From Burkholderiaceae bacterium (GTDB lineage Bacteria > Pseudomonadota > Gammaproteobacteria > Burkholderiales > Burkholderiaceae_E), in the NCBI GenBank assembly GCA_023258775.1, contig JALQWJ010000117.1, positions 1-5,472 on the forward strand: a stretch of 5,472 nt of DNA. The letters run 5' to 3'. How positions within the stretch are numbered: the stretch's first letter is position 1; each line of letters begins with the position of its first letter. The notes beneath the pieces are model-generated. The model worked only from the letters and a program-made list of their open reading frames with translations, was not told where the DNA came from and did no database searches. The translations under genes and the position numbers were made by a program. This document shows positions 4,987 to 5,472 of the stretch, in pieces.

Positions 4987-5472
4987 ATGAGTACAAGTCT
5001 TGGAAATTTAAGTGCGGTTGGCTCCTATGACCCAAAGACCGCAAACGCCCCGAAACTTGGGTCAAACACCATGGGCACGAGCTCCAAGGAGATCCAAGAT
5101 AATTTCATGCGAATGCTGATTACGCAGTTGCAGAACCAGAACCCCTTGAATCCAATGGACAATGCCCAGTTCGCATCGCAGCTTGCTCAGATGAGTCAGC
5201 TTCAAGGGATCGAAAGCATGCGCAGTTCGATCGACAGTTTTGTCAAGCAGGTTCAAAGTGGCCGTCTTTTAGAGCAGTCCAGTCTTGTCGGTAGGCAAGT
5301 TATGGCTACCTCCGAGTCTGTTCAGTGGAACGGGACCGATGCAGTGAATTTTGCGGTAAACGCTGACGCCACGATTTCTGATGCGGTGTTGCGCATCAAG
5401 TCTTTCGATGGTCGAGTCCTCGATGAAATCAAGCTCGGGACATTGAGTGGTGACATGAAGGGTTTGTCTTGG
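4987..5472 (+). CDS. flgD: Flagellar hook-capping protein FlgD, 3'-truncated by the window
   Basis: FlgD forms the cap on which hook subunits (FlgE) polymerise and is removed once the hook is finished. The frame is open from the ATG at 4987 to the last base, giving 162 residues of a usual 220-240. The N-terminal domain has the signature FMRMLITQLQNQNPLNPMDN (40-59) followed by QFASQLAQMSQLQGIE (61-76). LVGRQV (100-105) opens the C-terminal part, where the tandem FlgD Tudor/Ig-like region begins (about 115 onward). GDMKGLSW at the edge matches the place where the family's WDG motif is expected. The ribosome-binding site is CAGGAAA, with AGGA at 4978-4981, five bases before the ATG. The 35-base gap after flgC contains no terminator, so flgBCD form one operon. 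Confidence 0.95.
   Translation, partial: MSTSLGNLSAVGSYDPKTANAPKLGSNTMGTSSKEIQDNFMRMLITQLQNQNPLNPMDNAQFASQLAQMSQLQGIESMRSSIDSFVKQVQSGRLLEQSSLVGRQVMATSESVQWNGTDAVNFAVNADATISDAVLRIKSFDGRVLDEIKLGTLSGDMKGLSW

Overview
The window is a stretch of flagellar biogenesis genes, all on the + strand, from a Gram-negative bacterium. A predicted outer-membrane lipoprotein, Sec-exported proteins and rod genes support this. The sequence looks proteobacterial, with moderate GC that I did not compute. A sigma-54-type promoter ahead of flgB resembles the regulation of polar flagella in many Gammaproteobacteria, but the class cannot be fixed from this window.

Layout: 1-1668 holds the export-gate genes fliP (5' end cut by the window), fliQ and fliR, tightly packed. 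1671-2558 encodes a cysteine-rich lipoprotein that I cannot assign to a family. It begins directly after fliR. 2614-3978 encodes a secreted protein with a signal peptide, a roughly 200-residue Ala/Pro/Ser/Lys-rich region and a C-terminal alpha-carbonic-anhydrase fold. By my alignment all three zinc-binding histidines of that fold are replaced (Gln, Arg, Gln), so it is probably not an enzyme. 3979-4124 is a regulatory gap. It has a set of alternating complementary repeats just after the stop codon, a sigma-54 -24/-12 element, and a small hairpin that covers the flgB Shine-Dalgarno. 4125-5472 holds the proximal-rod genes flgB and flgC and the hook-cap gene flgD (3' end cut by the window).

How the genes fit together: FliP/FliQ/FliR form the core of the flagellar type III export gate. 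FlgB and FlgC are rod subunits exported through it, and FlgD caps the growing hook. The two unusual genes between these blocks would place one protein on the outer membrane and one in the periplasm, where the rod and basal body sit. The most interesting hypothesis is that they form a lineage-specific accessory or scaffold of the flagellar basal body, built partly from a catalytically dead carbonic anhydrase fold. Location and predicted export support this; nothing in the sequence proves it.
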